A program made the translations under genes and the position numbers. From positions 186,001-250,000 of the forward strand of contig NZ_NQMO01000006.1 in the NCBI RefSeq assembly GCF_002257645.1: a DNA stretch of 64,000 nucleotides, in the 5' to 3' direction. The notes below the pieces were generated by a model, which was given only the letters and a program-made list of their open reading frames with translations, was not told the origin of the DNA and did no database searches. Each line of letters opens with the position of its first letter. Positions within the stretch are counted from its first letter, which is position 1. Below are positions 7,636-16,402 of the stretch, piece after piece. The stretch comes from Paenibacillus sp. XY044. GTDB taxonomy: Bacteria > Bacillota > Bacilli > Paenibacillales > Paenibacillaceae.

Positions 7636-9570
7636 TCAAATCATCTTCTGATGCAGATGATTCAAATAACGCCAGCGCGTGATCCAATAATAGACGACCT
7701 GGATCGCCAGGAACGTGGCGAAGATGGCCAGCGTATGCGAAGCGACGGAGAAGTCGACCAGCTGCTGCAGGGCCAGAAAGGCGACGGTGCTGTGGATGAC
7801 CGCTACCAGCATCGGCAGGAAGAACATCAGCAGCAGCTGTCTCGAGACGGTTCGCCCCAATTCCTTCCGGCTTAAGCCCACCTTGGAGATCATCCGGTAC
7901 TGCTCTTCGTCCCGGGCCAGGTCGGCATACAGCCGGAAGTAGATGAAGCTCGCGGCGAAGGTGAAGAACACGATCCCGACGAGCCCGCTGACGATCAGCA
8001 GCAAGCCGTTCAGTTGCCGGGATTGGACCCAGTCGATGACGAGCGCCTGGAAGTTGTAATTCATATATCCCGACTCATCGACGTCATTATTAATGGCGTC
8101 ACGGAGTTCCTGCGCGATGCGCAGCGTGTGATGCCAGTCCGGGACGACAAACTGCACAGAGACGATTTTGAGCAAATTGCCGGCGTTCATCTTCGCATAG
8201 TCTGCATCGGAAACGACATACACGTTGGTGGTATTGGGTACGACGATATGCGGCAGCGCTTTGAGCAGATGCAGGGTCACTTCCGAGCTTTCCTTCGTCA
8301 AGGTCAGGCTGTCCTGGGTTAATCCGTCCAGCTTGAATTCGCTGGTTTGTGTGATCGTCGAAGGCGTGGCGAACGCTTCCCCTTCACGGAGCGTCTCCTG
8401 CTCGTAGCCCAGGGCTGCGGCCAGGCGGTTGTAATCGTCCAGCTTGATCAGCATGAACCCGTTATCCGAATAAGTCGGGGTGTAGGATACTTTGCGGTAG
8501 TCAAAACCCTCTCTCCGGAGCGTGTCTTCAACCAGGCGGACATGCTTCTGCTCAAACGGGTTTTTATTATCCGGCTCGTTGTATGAATCGTACGTGAACG
8601 CGTACGGGTTCTTCATCGCGGCGAGCCCGGGATCGCCGATGGCCAGCGCGGTTCCGATCCCGGTAAAGGCAGTGGCGGAAATGACCGCGACCATAAAGAA
8701 CATCACGGCATTGTCCCGCATCCGGTAGATCAGCTCGGAAATCGTCAGCAGGTTCGTCCGCTTGAGGAAGAAACGGGGCCGATTCTTCATGGCTCTCATC
8801 ACGTACACACTAAGCTGGGAGAACAGGAAGTACGTACCGACGATGACCAGCGCAACGCCGCCGAGCAGCAGCAGGAATGAGAACATTCGGCGCAGCACGA
8901 ACAGGAACACGCAGGCGTAGCCGAGCAAGATCAGCAGCGCCGACAGAACGGACAGCAGGACCGATGCCTTCGGCTCAGGCTTGGGCTTATCCTCCGCTTT
9001 GATCAGCTCGATGAGCGTACCCTTTCGGGTCATCACCGAGGTAAAGGAAGCGACCAGCAGGAACAGAATCAAGTACGCCCCGGCCGTCAGCAGGATCGCT
9101 TTTCCCGGGAGGTAAAAGGGCAGTCCGTCGACGATCGCCAGCATCGAGGCGGAGATGAGCAGGATCAGCTTCGAGAACACGGCCCCGACGATGATCCCGG
9201 CGATGATGGCAGCGACGCCGATCGCGATATTTTCGAGAAACAGCATCCGGTTCAGCTGTTTGCGGGACATGCCGAGCAGGAGCAGAATGCCGAATTCCTT
9301 TTTGCGCAGTTTAATAAACGATGACGCCGAGTACAGCAGGAAAAAGAACGAGAAAATGAACACGATATACTGGGATACCCGCAGCCCCATGGTGCCGAGC
9401 ATGCTCAGCGTCCCGCTGGAGGACACGATATTTCCCTTCAGGTCGGGATGAAAGAGCAGCAGGGCATAGACGAAAAAGATCATGACCGAGAAGGCGCTGC
9501 TAAGAAAATGGGCGACGTACGCCCGCTTGTTGCGGAAGACGTTATTAAAGGCGAACTGGCGAAAATTCAT
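7636..9570 (-). CDS. BceB-type ABC transporter permease (FtsX-like)
   Basis: This 644-residue permease has the architecture of BceB-type antimicrobial-peptide transporters. There are ten predicted membrane helices and one large extracellular domain of about 200 residues between helices VII and VIII (roughly 300-500, starting after ALAIGDPGLAAMKNPYAFTYDSYNE). The FtsX core motif is recognisable as FIKLRKKEFGILLLLGMSRKQLNRMLFLEN near residue 85. These permeases act with their ATPase to remove peptide antibiotics from lipid targets, and they also form the sensor with the neighbouring kinase. I chose ATG 9570 (MNFRQFAFNNVFRNKR, the usual family N-terminus). It overlaps the end of the ATPase gene by 26 bases, which indicates translational coupling. 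Confidence 0.92.
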   Translation of the reverse strand: MNFRQFAFNNVFRNKRAYVAHFLSSAFSVMIFFVYALLLFHPDLKGNIVSSSGTLSMLGTMGLRVSQYIVFIFSFFFLLYSASSFIKLRKKEFGILLLLGMSRKQLNRMLFLENIAIGVAAIIAGIIVGAVFSKLILLISASMLAIVDGLPFYLPGKAILLTAGAYLILFLLVASFTSVMTRKGTLIELIKAEDKPKPEPKASVLLSVLSALLILLGYACVFLFVLRRMFSFLLLLGGVALVIVGTYFLFSQLSVYVMRAMKNRPRFFLKRTNLLTISELIYRMRDNAVMFFMVAVISATAFTGIGTALAIGDPGLAAMKNPYAFTYDSYNEPDNKNPFEQKHVRLVEDTLRREGFDYRKVSYTPTYSDNGFMLIKLDDYNRLAAALGYEQETLREGEAFATPSTITQTSEFKLDGLTQDSLTLTKESSEVTLHLLKALPHIVVPNTTNVYVVSDADYAKMNAGNLLKIVSVQFVVPDWHHTLRIAQELRDAINNDVDESGYMNYNFQALVIDWVQSRQLNGLLLIVSGLVGIVFFTFAASFIYFRLYADLARDEEQYRMISKVGLSRKELGRTVSRQLLLMFFLPMLVAVIHSTVAFLALQQLVDFSVASHTLAIFATFLAIQVVYYWITRWRYLNHLHQKMI

Positions 9571-10318
9571 GTCCGTTCCCTCCCAGCAGCGACAGCACGT
9601 TGATGATCTTTTGGTAGAACGCCGCACGGTTATCCCCGTCATGGATTTCGTTGTACAGCTGCCCGTCTTTGATAAAAATGACGCGGTGACAGTAGCTCGC
9701 CGCCACCGGATCATGGGTGACGAGCAGCATCGTGGCCCCGTCCTCCTGATTGCGCTTCTCCAGTATTTCCATCACGTCGCGCGCCGCCTTGGAGTCCAGG
9801 TTGCCTGTCGGTTCATCGGCCAGCAGCAGCTTGGGCCGGTGGATCAGCGCCCGCGCGATCGCGGTTCGCTGCGCCTGCCCCCCGGATATCTCGTAGGTTC
9901 GCTTATCCAGGATCGAGGTAATGCCAAGTTTCTCGGCCAGCAAGGCGACCCGGTCGTTCATTTCCTGCACGTTGATCCCATCCAGCGTTAACGGCAGTAT
10001 AATGTTTTCCTTCACCGTCAGCGTATGAAGCAGATTAAACGACTGAAAGACGAAGCCCAGCTCCCGGCGGCGGAACAGTGCCAGCTGGTCCTGTGACAAG
10101 CGGTACGGGTCTTCCCCACCGATATAGATTTCACCCGAGGTCGGGCGGTCGATGGTCGACACGATGTTCAGCAGGGTCGTTTTTCCGCTGCCGGACGGCC
10201 CCATGATGCCGACGAACTCGCCTTCCTGGATCGTTAAATCGATGTTGGACAGAGCTTCGTAGGAAACCATGCCTTTATAGATCTTGCCAATATTTTTAGC
10301 GGATAAAATGTCCGTCAT
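9545..10318 (-). CDS. BceA-type ABC transporter ATPase
   Basis: This 257-residue ABC ATPase of the MacB/BceA class has a Walker A GPSGSGKT (40-47), the Q-loop FQSFNLL, the signature ISGGQAQR, Walker B LLLADEPTGNLDS and an H-loop LLVTHD. It would energise the BceB-type permease encoded downstream. The start ATG at 10318 follows AAAGGAG; the longer open frame upstream would run through the promoter and operator region. The putative BceR operator lies 95 bases upstream, as expected for a response-regulator-controlled transporter unit. Confidence 0.95.
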   Translation of the reverse strand: MTDILSAKNIGKIYKGMVSYEALSNIDLTIQEGEFVGIMGPSGSGKTTLLNIVSTIDRPTSGEIYIGGEDPYRLSQDQLALFRRRELGFVFQSFNLLHTLTVKENIILPLTLDGINVQEMNDRVALLAEKLGITSILDKRTYEISGGQAQRTAIARALIHRPKLLLADEPTGNLDSKAARDVMEILEKRNQEDGATMLLVTHDPVAASYCHRVIFIKDGQLYNEIHDGDNRAAFYQKIINVLSLLGGNGHEFSPVRL

Positions 10319-10412
10319 CCGAAGCACTCCTTTTCTTCGCTTTGCGGGGTTCATATAGGTCCAGTGTAAGCGATGGTTCCGAAATCTCCTATGGATGGAC
10401 CTTTCAGCAAAC

Positions 10413-10426
10413 TTACACGGATGTAA
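10413..10426 (-). promoter_or_regulatory. BceR-type operator upstream of the bceAB-like genes
   Basis: TTACA-CGGA-TGTAA matches the consensus I know for BceR-family binding sites (TNACA-N4-TGTAA). It sits inside a perfect ten-base inverted repeat (10407-10432, GCAAACTTAC and GTAAGTTTGC). It lies between the kinase gene and the transporter ATPase gene, so phosphorylated BceR-type regulator would activate the transporter genes specifically. Confidence 0.8.
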
Positions 10427-10481
10427 GTTTGCGGCACCGCCCGCTGGCCCAATCCGGAAGCGCGGCAAAAAGGCGCCGGAA

Positions 10482-11492
10482 TCACCGATTCCGCGCCTGT
10501 ACCTGCGAACGCTCGAAATGGAGGCGGACCGCCGTCCCTTCCCCGGGCGCCGATTCGATGCGAATGCCGTGACCCAGCTTGTCCGCGACCTCTTTCACGA
10601 GATACAGCCCCATGCCCGTGGATTCTTTGAACCTGCGCCCGTTCTCGCCCGTGTAGAACGGACGGAACACCCTTCCGAGATCCGCCTTTGGAATGCCGAC
10701 ACCCCTGTCCCGGATTTCCAGAGTCAAGGAACGATCGTGTTCGATATTGGCGGAGACCGTAATTTTGCTGCCGGTGCCGGCGGCATATTTTATGGCGTTG
10801 GACAACAGCTGCTCCAGGATGAACCGCATCCATTTGGCATCGGTCTGCACCGTAAGGCCGTCTTCCACCTGAACTTCCGGATACACATGGCTGCGGATAA
10901 AATACCGCTTGAGCTCATGCACCGTCTCGTTCACGGCCTGCCTGAGACCGACGGGCTCCACGCTGAAGTCTTGCTCAAAGGTTTCGAGACGGGACACGTA
11001 CAGCACCATCTCCAGACCGCGCCGGATGCGGTCCGTTTCCTCGGATATGCTGAGCAGACGCTCATCGTCCTCGCCCTGCGTAATCATTTCGATGACGGAT
11101 ACCGGCGTCTTCATCTGATGCACCCACTGGTTCATGAAAGTCAGATGCTCCTGCTGCTTGCGCTCCCAAGTTTGAAGGAGGTTCTGGTAATGCCGGTACT
11201 GCGTCTCCAGCAAGTGGTTAAAGGCTTGGGACACCGGGGCGGTACCGCCTGCAGCGATGGACTCGTTCAAGGCTTCGAAAGGACGGGACAGGCGCATGTA
11301 CAGCAGCCGCTGGCTGAAGAAACGAAAGAGGAGATATCCGGCAAAAATAAACAAGCCGAGAAAAACGCCATAGAGCGCCGTGAGCGGATGGTCGTATCCG
11401 TCAAACCAGAACACGGCCACGACGGCCAGGAGCTCCAGTAAGGTGAACAGGAGCAGCGGAATATGGTCGCGAATAAAGAGCTTCAACGTCAT
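10482..11492 (-). CDS. BceS-type intramembrane-sensing histidine kinase
   Basis: This 336-residue kinase has two N-terminal helices (about 11-30 and 38-57) joined by a very short loop (FDGYDHPLT), the hallmark of intramembrane-sensing kinases that lack an extracellular sensor domain. The phosphoacceptor is H125 in FMNQWVHQMKTPVSV. The ATPase domain has an N box (EQLLSNAIKYA), G1 (DRGVGI) and G2 (STGMGLYL). By family precedent it senses the working state of the BceAB transporter instead of binding the drug itself. Its start codon overlaps the stop of the regulator gene (ATGA). Confidence 0.93.
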   Translation of the reverse strand: MTLKLFIRDHIPLLLFTLLELLAVVAVFWFDGYDHPLTALYGVFLGLFIFAGYLLFRFFSQRLLYMRLSRPFEALNESIAAGGTAPVSQAFNHLLETQYRHYQNLLQTWERKQQEHLTFMNQWVHQMKTPVSVIEMITQGEDDERLLSISEETDRIRRGLEMVLYVSRLETFEQDFSVEPVGLRQAVNETVHELKRYFIRSHVYPEVQVEDGLTVQTDAKWMRFILEQLLSNAIKYAAGTGSKITVSANIEHDRSLTLEIRDRGVGIPKADLGRVFRPFYTGENGRRFKESTGMGLYLVKEVADKLGHGIRIESAPGEGTAVRLHFERSQVQARNR

Positions 11493-12184
11493 GTCTCATC
11501 CTTCCGTGGCAAACTCAAGCGGTAGCCCGAGCCGCGCACCGTTTCCAGCGCCTCCCCGATGCCCAGCTCCGCCAACCTTTTGCGGACGCGGGTAATATTG
11601 ACGCTCAAGGTGTTGTCGTCCACAAACGTGTCGTCCCACAGCTTCTCGAGGATAGTCTCCCGAGAGACCAGACGCGGACTGCGCTCCAGCAAGGTTTCGA
11701 TCAGGATCGTTTCCTTCCGGGTCAGGGAAATCCGCTTGTCTCCCAGCTTCAGCTCCATCCGTTCGGGATACAGGACGAGCCCAGCCTGTTCCACGGTCCG
11801 TTCGCCGCCTGCGGCGTAATCCCCGTAAACCCGGCGGAGCTGGCTGCGGATTTTGGCCATCACGATTTCGTAGTGAAAAGGCTTCGTGATATAGTCGTCG
11901 CCGCCGTTCTCTAGGGCCATGACCTGGTCCATTTTTTCGTTTCGGGCTGAAATGAAAATGATCGGGCAGGTCGATACCTGGCGGATCTGCCGGCACCAGT
12001 AGTAGCCGTCGAAGCTTGGCAGATTGACATCGAGCAGGACGATGTGGGGGGCAGCCGCCGTAAACTCGTCCAGCACACGGTCGAAATCGTGAATCACGAT
12101 GCCCTCGTCTCCGTATTTTTGGATATGGGATTGGAGCAGACCGGCTATTTTCGGATCGTCTTCGACGATCAATATTTTATACAT
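11489..12184 (-). CDS. BceR-type OmpR-family response regulator
   Basis: This 231-residue regulator has a receiver domain (acidic pocket E8, D9, D10; phosphorylation site D52 in IVLLDVNLPSFDG; K in ITKPFHYE). It is followed by a winged-helix DNA-binding domain (LTRKETILIETLLERSPRLVSRETILEKLW). It is paired with the intramembrane-sensing kinase and should bind the TTACA-N4-TGTAA site ahead of the transporter genes. I chose ATG 12184 because AAGGAG lies just upstream; the longer frame adds 14 residues that are not part of the domain. Confidence 0.95.
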   Translation of the reverse strand: MYKILIVEDDPKIAGLLQSHIQKYGDEGIVIHDFDRVLDEFTAAAPHIVLLDVNLPSFDGYYWCRQIRQVSTCPIIFISARNEKMDQVMALENGGDDYITKPFHYEIVMAKIRSQLRRVYGDYAAGGERTVEQAGLVLYPERMELKLGDKRISLTRKETILIETLLERSPRLVSRETILEKLWDDTFVDDNTLSVNITRVRKRLAELGIGEALETVRGSGYRLSLPRKDET

Positions 12185-12242
12185 GATTGAATTCTCCTTA
12201 TGAAAACAGTACTCGTACTCTGGCAATCAATAGCTCAGTATC

Positions 12243-12272
12243 ATTATACACGTAAACCATTGTGGGATTCAG
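12243..12272 (-). promoter_or_regulatory. Candidate SigA promoter of the bceRS-like genes
   Basis: On the minus strand CTGAAT (12272-12267), an 18-base spacer and a perfect TATAAT (12248-12243) lie about 60 bases upstream of the regulator start codon. This would give basal expression of the sensor pair independent of the transporter operator. Confidence 0.5.
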
Positions 12273-12445
12273 GCGGCCCCAGGTTCTGGACGGGAAACGG
12301 GGACATAGAATTCGAATTGGAATTGGAATGATGATCATGTTTTGAAAAATATTTTTTCGGACGGATAACTTTTTGCCGGCTTCCTCCGTCAGATATTACA
12401 CAGTCAATATTTTCTATATCAGGAAGGATAAAAGGAGGCGCGTTC

Positions 12446-15400
12446 GTGAAAAAAATTTGGTTAACGCTTTTGGCCGCCATGATGATCTTTTCGGTCTCCA
12501 TCGGCGCCAATCAGGGGCAGGCAGCGGCCGCAGCGAGTCAAATCGCGATTTACATTGACGGCCAGAAGCTGTACTCTCCTCAGGCTCCCATCATGGTGAA
12601 GGGAAGGGCCATGCTCCCGATGAGAGCCATTTTCGAGGCGCTGGACGCCACGGTCGACTGGAACGCAAAGACGAAAACCGTCACTGCGAAACGGGACCAA
12701 ACGACGATCGTTCTGAAGATCGGTTCCACGTCGGCGGTCGTCAACAACCAGACATTGACCCTGGATGTGCCCGGCCAGATCTACAAGGGCAGCACGATGG
12801 TGCCTGTCCGGTTCGTCAGCGAAGCGCTGGGTGAACAGGTTGACTGGAATGCTTCTAACAAGACGGTAACGATTACGACATCCGGCGGACCGGTGAATGC
12901 TGTGGGCTACGTTTCGGCGCGGGTCATTTCCAAAAACGGCGACGGCCGCGATGTGGAAGTCAGCTTCCCCAGAGTTTCGCAGGAGTCGGGCGTGAGCGAA
13001 TACCGGGTGCTGATGGTCAAATCGGGCAATGTGTACAATTTCAATCTCGCTCAGGCCCTTTCGACCAGCAGCTACACCTCGATCCGTCCGGACGGGGATG
13101 ACGTGTCGATCACCTTATCGTCCCAAACCAGAGATGTGAATGGTGACCTGCTTCGGTCGGGGCAGTCGTATGCCGCATTTGTTCTGACCGTCGGCAAAAA
13201 AGGAAACGGCTCCCTGTCGGGCGTATCCCAGACGGTTACGCTTTCTCAGGCACCGACTGTTCCTTCCGTTGGAGCGGTTTCGAACATCAAAGTATCCGAT
13301 GCGAGCGACTACGGGGACGGCCGGGACTTGTCGGTCAGCTTTACCAAGGCTCAAACCGAAAGCAATATTACCAATTACCGTATCTTTGTGGTGAAGACCA
13401 AGGATAAGAACAGCTTCGACTTGACGTCTGCGAACAAAGTGGCGTCCTCAAACTATACGGTGGTAAACAAGGCTGGAACGACGCTGTCCGGCAATCTTTC
13501 TTCTTCGGCGAGAGATACTGCTGGCGAGCTGATTCGGAACGGGGTTTCTTATACCGTGTTTGTGATGTCCGTCAGCAATACCGGCAGCTACACGTCGCAG
13601 CTGTCCGCCGCTTCTTCGTCCATAACGCTGGCGGCCAATGCGGTATCTGCACCGGTCATTACCCGCGTGGACGACATCAGCAATTATGGCGACGGCCGGG
13701 ACCTGCTCGTGAACTTTAACAAGGTGTCCGACGAATCGCGAATCGGTTCTTACCGGATTTTCGTCGTGAAGGACAGCAAAGCAGGCGGCTTTAGCCTCTC
13801 GGCAGCGAACAACGTTCCGAGCGCTTATTACACGCAGGTGGGCAAAACCGGCTATAATCTCAGCCAGGTACTGTCTTCCGGGGCGCGTGACGTCGACGGA
13901 TCGCTGATCGCGAACGGCGTTGTATACCGCGTGTTCGTCATGGCCGTGGGAACGGGAAGCTATTCCGGCAGCAATGCGCTGTCTTCGGCATCTTCGTCAA
14001 TCGTGCTCTACGGCAACGGCAACGTCGATGCCGCAAGCAACGTGAATGTCAGCGATATTAGCGATTACGGCGACGGCCGCGATCTTCGGGTTACCTTTAA
14101 CCGGGCATCCGACGAAAGCCGCATTTCCAGCTACCGGATCATGGTCGTGAAGTCGAACCAGGCAGGAAGCTTTAATCTGTCCCGGGCAAACTCGGTGTCC
14201 AGCTCGAATTACACGACGGTAGATAAGACCGGATCTAACATCACGAAGGTTCTTTCTTCCGGAGCGAGGGACGTGGACGGCGACTATATCCGCAATGGCA
14301 CCAGCTACCGGGTGTTCGTACTGTCGATCGGAGCCGGCGGCTACTACGGCAGCAACGCGCTGTCTTCCTACTCTCCGGCGATTACGCTGAGCAGCAACGG
14401 CTACGTAGGGCCGGCAAGCAACGTGAGCGTATCCGACATTTCGGACTACGGCGACGGCCGGGATCTGAGCGTGACCTTTAAGCGTGCCGACGATGAGAGA
14501 TATATCAGCCAATACCGCATTCTCGTCGTGAAAAACGGGGATGCCGGACGTTTTGACCTGAATGACGCCAACGCGGTGCGCAGCTCGAACTACACAGCAG
14601 TAACGCCGAATGGTGCCAACATCAGCAAGGCTCTCGCTTCTGGTGCGAGGGATGTGGATGGGGACACCATCCGGAACGGCGTTTCCTATCGGATATTTGT
14701 TCTGTCGGTAGGAACGGGCAGCTACGCCGGAACGAACGCTCTCTCCTCATATTCGCCATCCATCACGCTGTCGGGCAACGTGAAGGTCGATCCGGCAACA
14801 AATGTGAAGGCGGCGGATATCGGCGATAAAGGCGATGCCAGCGATCTGCAGGTGACTTTCAACCGGGCCAAGGACGAAAGCAACATTAAAGGCTACCGGG
14901 TTCTCGTCGTCGAGGCGGGTTCGGCCCGATACTTCGATCTGTCCAATGCAGAAAGCGTGCCTAGCTCACGTTATACCCCAGTGGATAAAACGGGATCCGA
15001 CTTAATCGGCGTGCTGGATGCCGGGGCCCGCGACGTCGATAATGGCGTCATCAAGAATGACGTCAGCTATAAGGTGTTTGTTCTGTCCGTAGGGTCAAAC
15101 GGCACCAACGCCCTTTCCGAACCGTCCGCACCGATCACGCTGTCCACAAAGACAGCAGGTCCGGCAACGGATGTCAATGTTTCGGACGTAGGGGACAGAA
15201 ACAACGGCAGCGACCTGGAGGTTTCTTTTACCAAAGCGGCGGATGAGAGCAATGTTTACGCGTACCGTATTTTGGTTGTGCCTGCTGACAAGGTGAGCGG
15301 GCTGAAAGCGGAAGCTGCAGTAAAGATTGGGGATTTCACGGAGGCTGTAAAGGGAAATAACTTTAAACAAACGCTCAGTCCGGATGCCAGAGACATCGAC

Positions 15401-16054
15401 GGTAAAATGATTGAGAACGGAAAATCTTATAAGGTGCTGGTCTTGTCAATGATGACCGAGTCCGGTAAAGGAAGCGTCCTGTCGAAACCTTCCGATGAAA
15501 TCAAACTGCAGTCCAATCCGACGCTGGTGACCCGCGTCACCGCCTCGGATCTAAAGGATGAAGAGGTGAAAGTTACCTTTGCAAAGGCGGCGGATGAAAG
15601 CAGCATCGATTATTACAAGGTGTTCGCCGTGCCGGTTGGATCGACCACGTTCATGACGGCGAAATCCATCAAGGAGGTACCGGACAGCTTCAAGAAAGTC
15701 GATAAAGGCAGCAAAGATTCTTATGAAACGGCGTTTCAGGCAGGCGACAAAGATATTTACGGTCAGGAGCTGGACACGAATGCCAGCTACCTGGTGTACG
15801 TCTTGTCCGTGCTGAAAGGGGACCAGGCTTCCAAAAGCGTACTTTCCTCCGAAACAGGCTTTATGTTCGTAACGGCTTTTGATGAGAAGGACACGAAGGA
15901 TTACACCAAAAATCAGCTGGTGAGCGATCAGGGCAGCATTTACCAAGTGTTGAAGGACTCGCCGCAAGGAACGCCGGGCAAGTCCGGCGACTATAAACTG
16001 CTGAAGAAGGCGGAAGCCGCTAAGGCTAACGTCTCCAGCAAAACAAAAGGCTGA
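12446..16054 (+). CDS. Large secreted repeat protein with copper amine oxidase-like N-terminal domain
   Basis: The 1202-residue product starts with a signal peptide (KKIWLTLLAAMMIFSVSIGANQGQAAAAAS). Next is a copper amine oxidase N-terminal-like (stalk) domain at about 36-143, with the paired motifs MLPMRAIFEALDATVDWNAK and MVPVRFVSEALGEQVDWNAS. Then come eight fibronectin-like repeats of 110-125 residues (about 150-1145). Most carry DYGDGRDL, an [SN]YRI[LF]VVK strand and a conserved ARDVDG...[RK]N[GD]VSY. The last 55 residues (DYTKNQLVSDQGSIYQVLKDSPQGTPG) resemble a small carbohydrate-binding tail. It is probably a cell-surface or extracellular structural protein. The start is GTG at 12446, eight bases after AAAGGAGG. 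Repeats 3-6 are the most alike, which suggests recent duplication. Confidence 0.85.
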   Translation: MKKIWLTLLAAMMIFSVSIGANQGQAAAAASQIAIYIDGQKLYSPQAPIMVKGRAMLPMRAIFEALDATVDWNAKTKTVTAKRDQTTIVLKIGSTSAVVNNQTLTLDVPGQIYKGSTMVPVRFVSEALGEQVDWNASNKTVTITTSGGPVNAVGYVSARVISKNGDGRDVEVSFPRVSQESGVSEYRVLMVKSGNVYNFNLAQALSTSSYTSIRPDGDDVSITLSSQTRDVNGDLLRSGQSYAAFVLTVGKKGNGSLSGVSQTVTLSQAPTVPSVGAVSNIKVSDASDYGDGRDLSVSFTKAQTESNITNYRIFVVKTKDKNSFDLTSANKVASSNYTVVNKAGTTLSGNLSSSARDTAGELIRNGVSYTVFVMSVSNTGSYTSQLSAASSSITLAANAVSAPVITRVDDISNYGDGRDLLVNFNKVSDESRIGSYRIFVVKDSKAGGFSLSAANNVPSAYYTQVGKTGYNLSQVLSSGARDVDGSLIANGVVYRVFVMAVGTGSYSGSNALSSASSSIVLYGNGNVDAASNVNVSDISDYGDGRDLRVTFNRASDESRISSYRIMVVKSNQAGSFNLSRANSVSSSNYTTVDKTGSNITKVLSSGARDVDGDYIRNGTSYRVFVLSIGAGGYYGSNALSSYSPAITLSSNGYVGPASNVSVSDISDYGDGRDLSVTFKRADDERYISQYRILVVKNGDAGRFDLNDANAVRSSNYTAVTPNGANISKALASGARDVDGDTIRNGVSYRIFVLSVGTGSYAGTNALSSYSPSITLSGNVKVDPATNVKAADIGDKGDASDLQVTFNRAKDESNIKGYRVLVVEAGSARYFDLSNAESVPSSRYTPVDKTGSDLIGVLDAGARDVDNGVIKNDVSYKVFVLSVGSNGTNALSEPSAPITLSTKTAGPATDVNVSDVGDRNNGSDLEVSFTKAADESNVYAYRILVVPADKVSGLKAEAAVKIGDFTEAVKGNNFKQTLSPDARDIDGKMIENGKSYKVLVLSMMTESGKGSVLSKPSDEIKLQSNPTLVTRVTASDLKDEEVKVTFAKAADESSIDYYKVFAVPVGSTTFMTAKSIKEVPDSFKKVDKGSKDSYETAFQAGDKDIYGQELDTNASYLVYVLSVLKGDQASKSVLSSETGFMFVTAFDEKDTKDYTKNQLVSDQGSIYQVLKDSPQGTPGKSGDYKLLKKAEAAKANVSSKTKG

Positions 16055-16097
16055 TATCGGGATTCGTGTTTACTTCCCGATCTTCAGTTCCAAACCG

Positions 16098-16133
16098 CAG
16101 CTCCTGGAAGGATAATTCCAGGGGCTGTTTTTT
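16098..16133 (+). terminator. Rho-independent terminator after the repeat-protein gene
   Basis: CAGCTCCTGGAA and TTCCAGGGGCTG form a 12-base stem with one mismatch and a six-base loop, followed by six T residues. It lies 44 bases after the stop codon. Confidence 0.85.
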
Positions 16134-16226
16134 GGTATATATGTCTAATTTACATATGAAAAGTCATCCAATTATTGGGGTGTTTTTATGGTAATCCTTG
16201 CCTTTACAATAAATTTACTCATCTTT

Positions 16227-16240
16227 GGTAACCGCTTACA
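16227..16240 (+). promoter_or_regulatory. Catabolite-response-like element upstream of GH74 gene
   Basis: Read on the minus strand this is TGTAAGCGGTTACC, which fits the CcpA site TGWAANCGNTNWCA except for the last base. It lies about 160 bases before the xyloglucanase start, a sensible place for carbon-catabolite control. Confidence 0.45.
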
Positions 16241-16357
16241 TTGGATGCTGCGGCCGCAGTAATCCTCATGCCTTTATTATAGGGCTTGCGGGCTGATTGG
16301 AGATGAAAGTATGCCTGGAAAGGAATGAAGAATGGAGAAGCCGTCACCACTGCTTTC

Positions 16358-16373
16358 TCGAAAACGCTTTCGA
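16358..16373 (+). promoter_or_regulatory. Palindromic LacI-family operator ahead of GH74 gene
   Basis: TCGAAAACGCTTTCGA is an inverted repeat with the CG centre typical of LacI-family operators; only one base pair departs from symmetry. It sits 30 bases before the GH74 start codon, where a bound repressor would block transcription. The LacI-type gene downstream at 19399 is the natural candidate regulator. Confidence 0.55.
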
Positions 16374-16402
16374 ATAACCAATTACGATTGAGGAGGGCAA
16401 TG

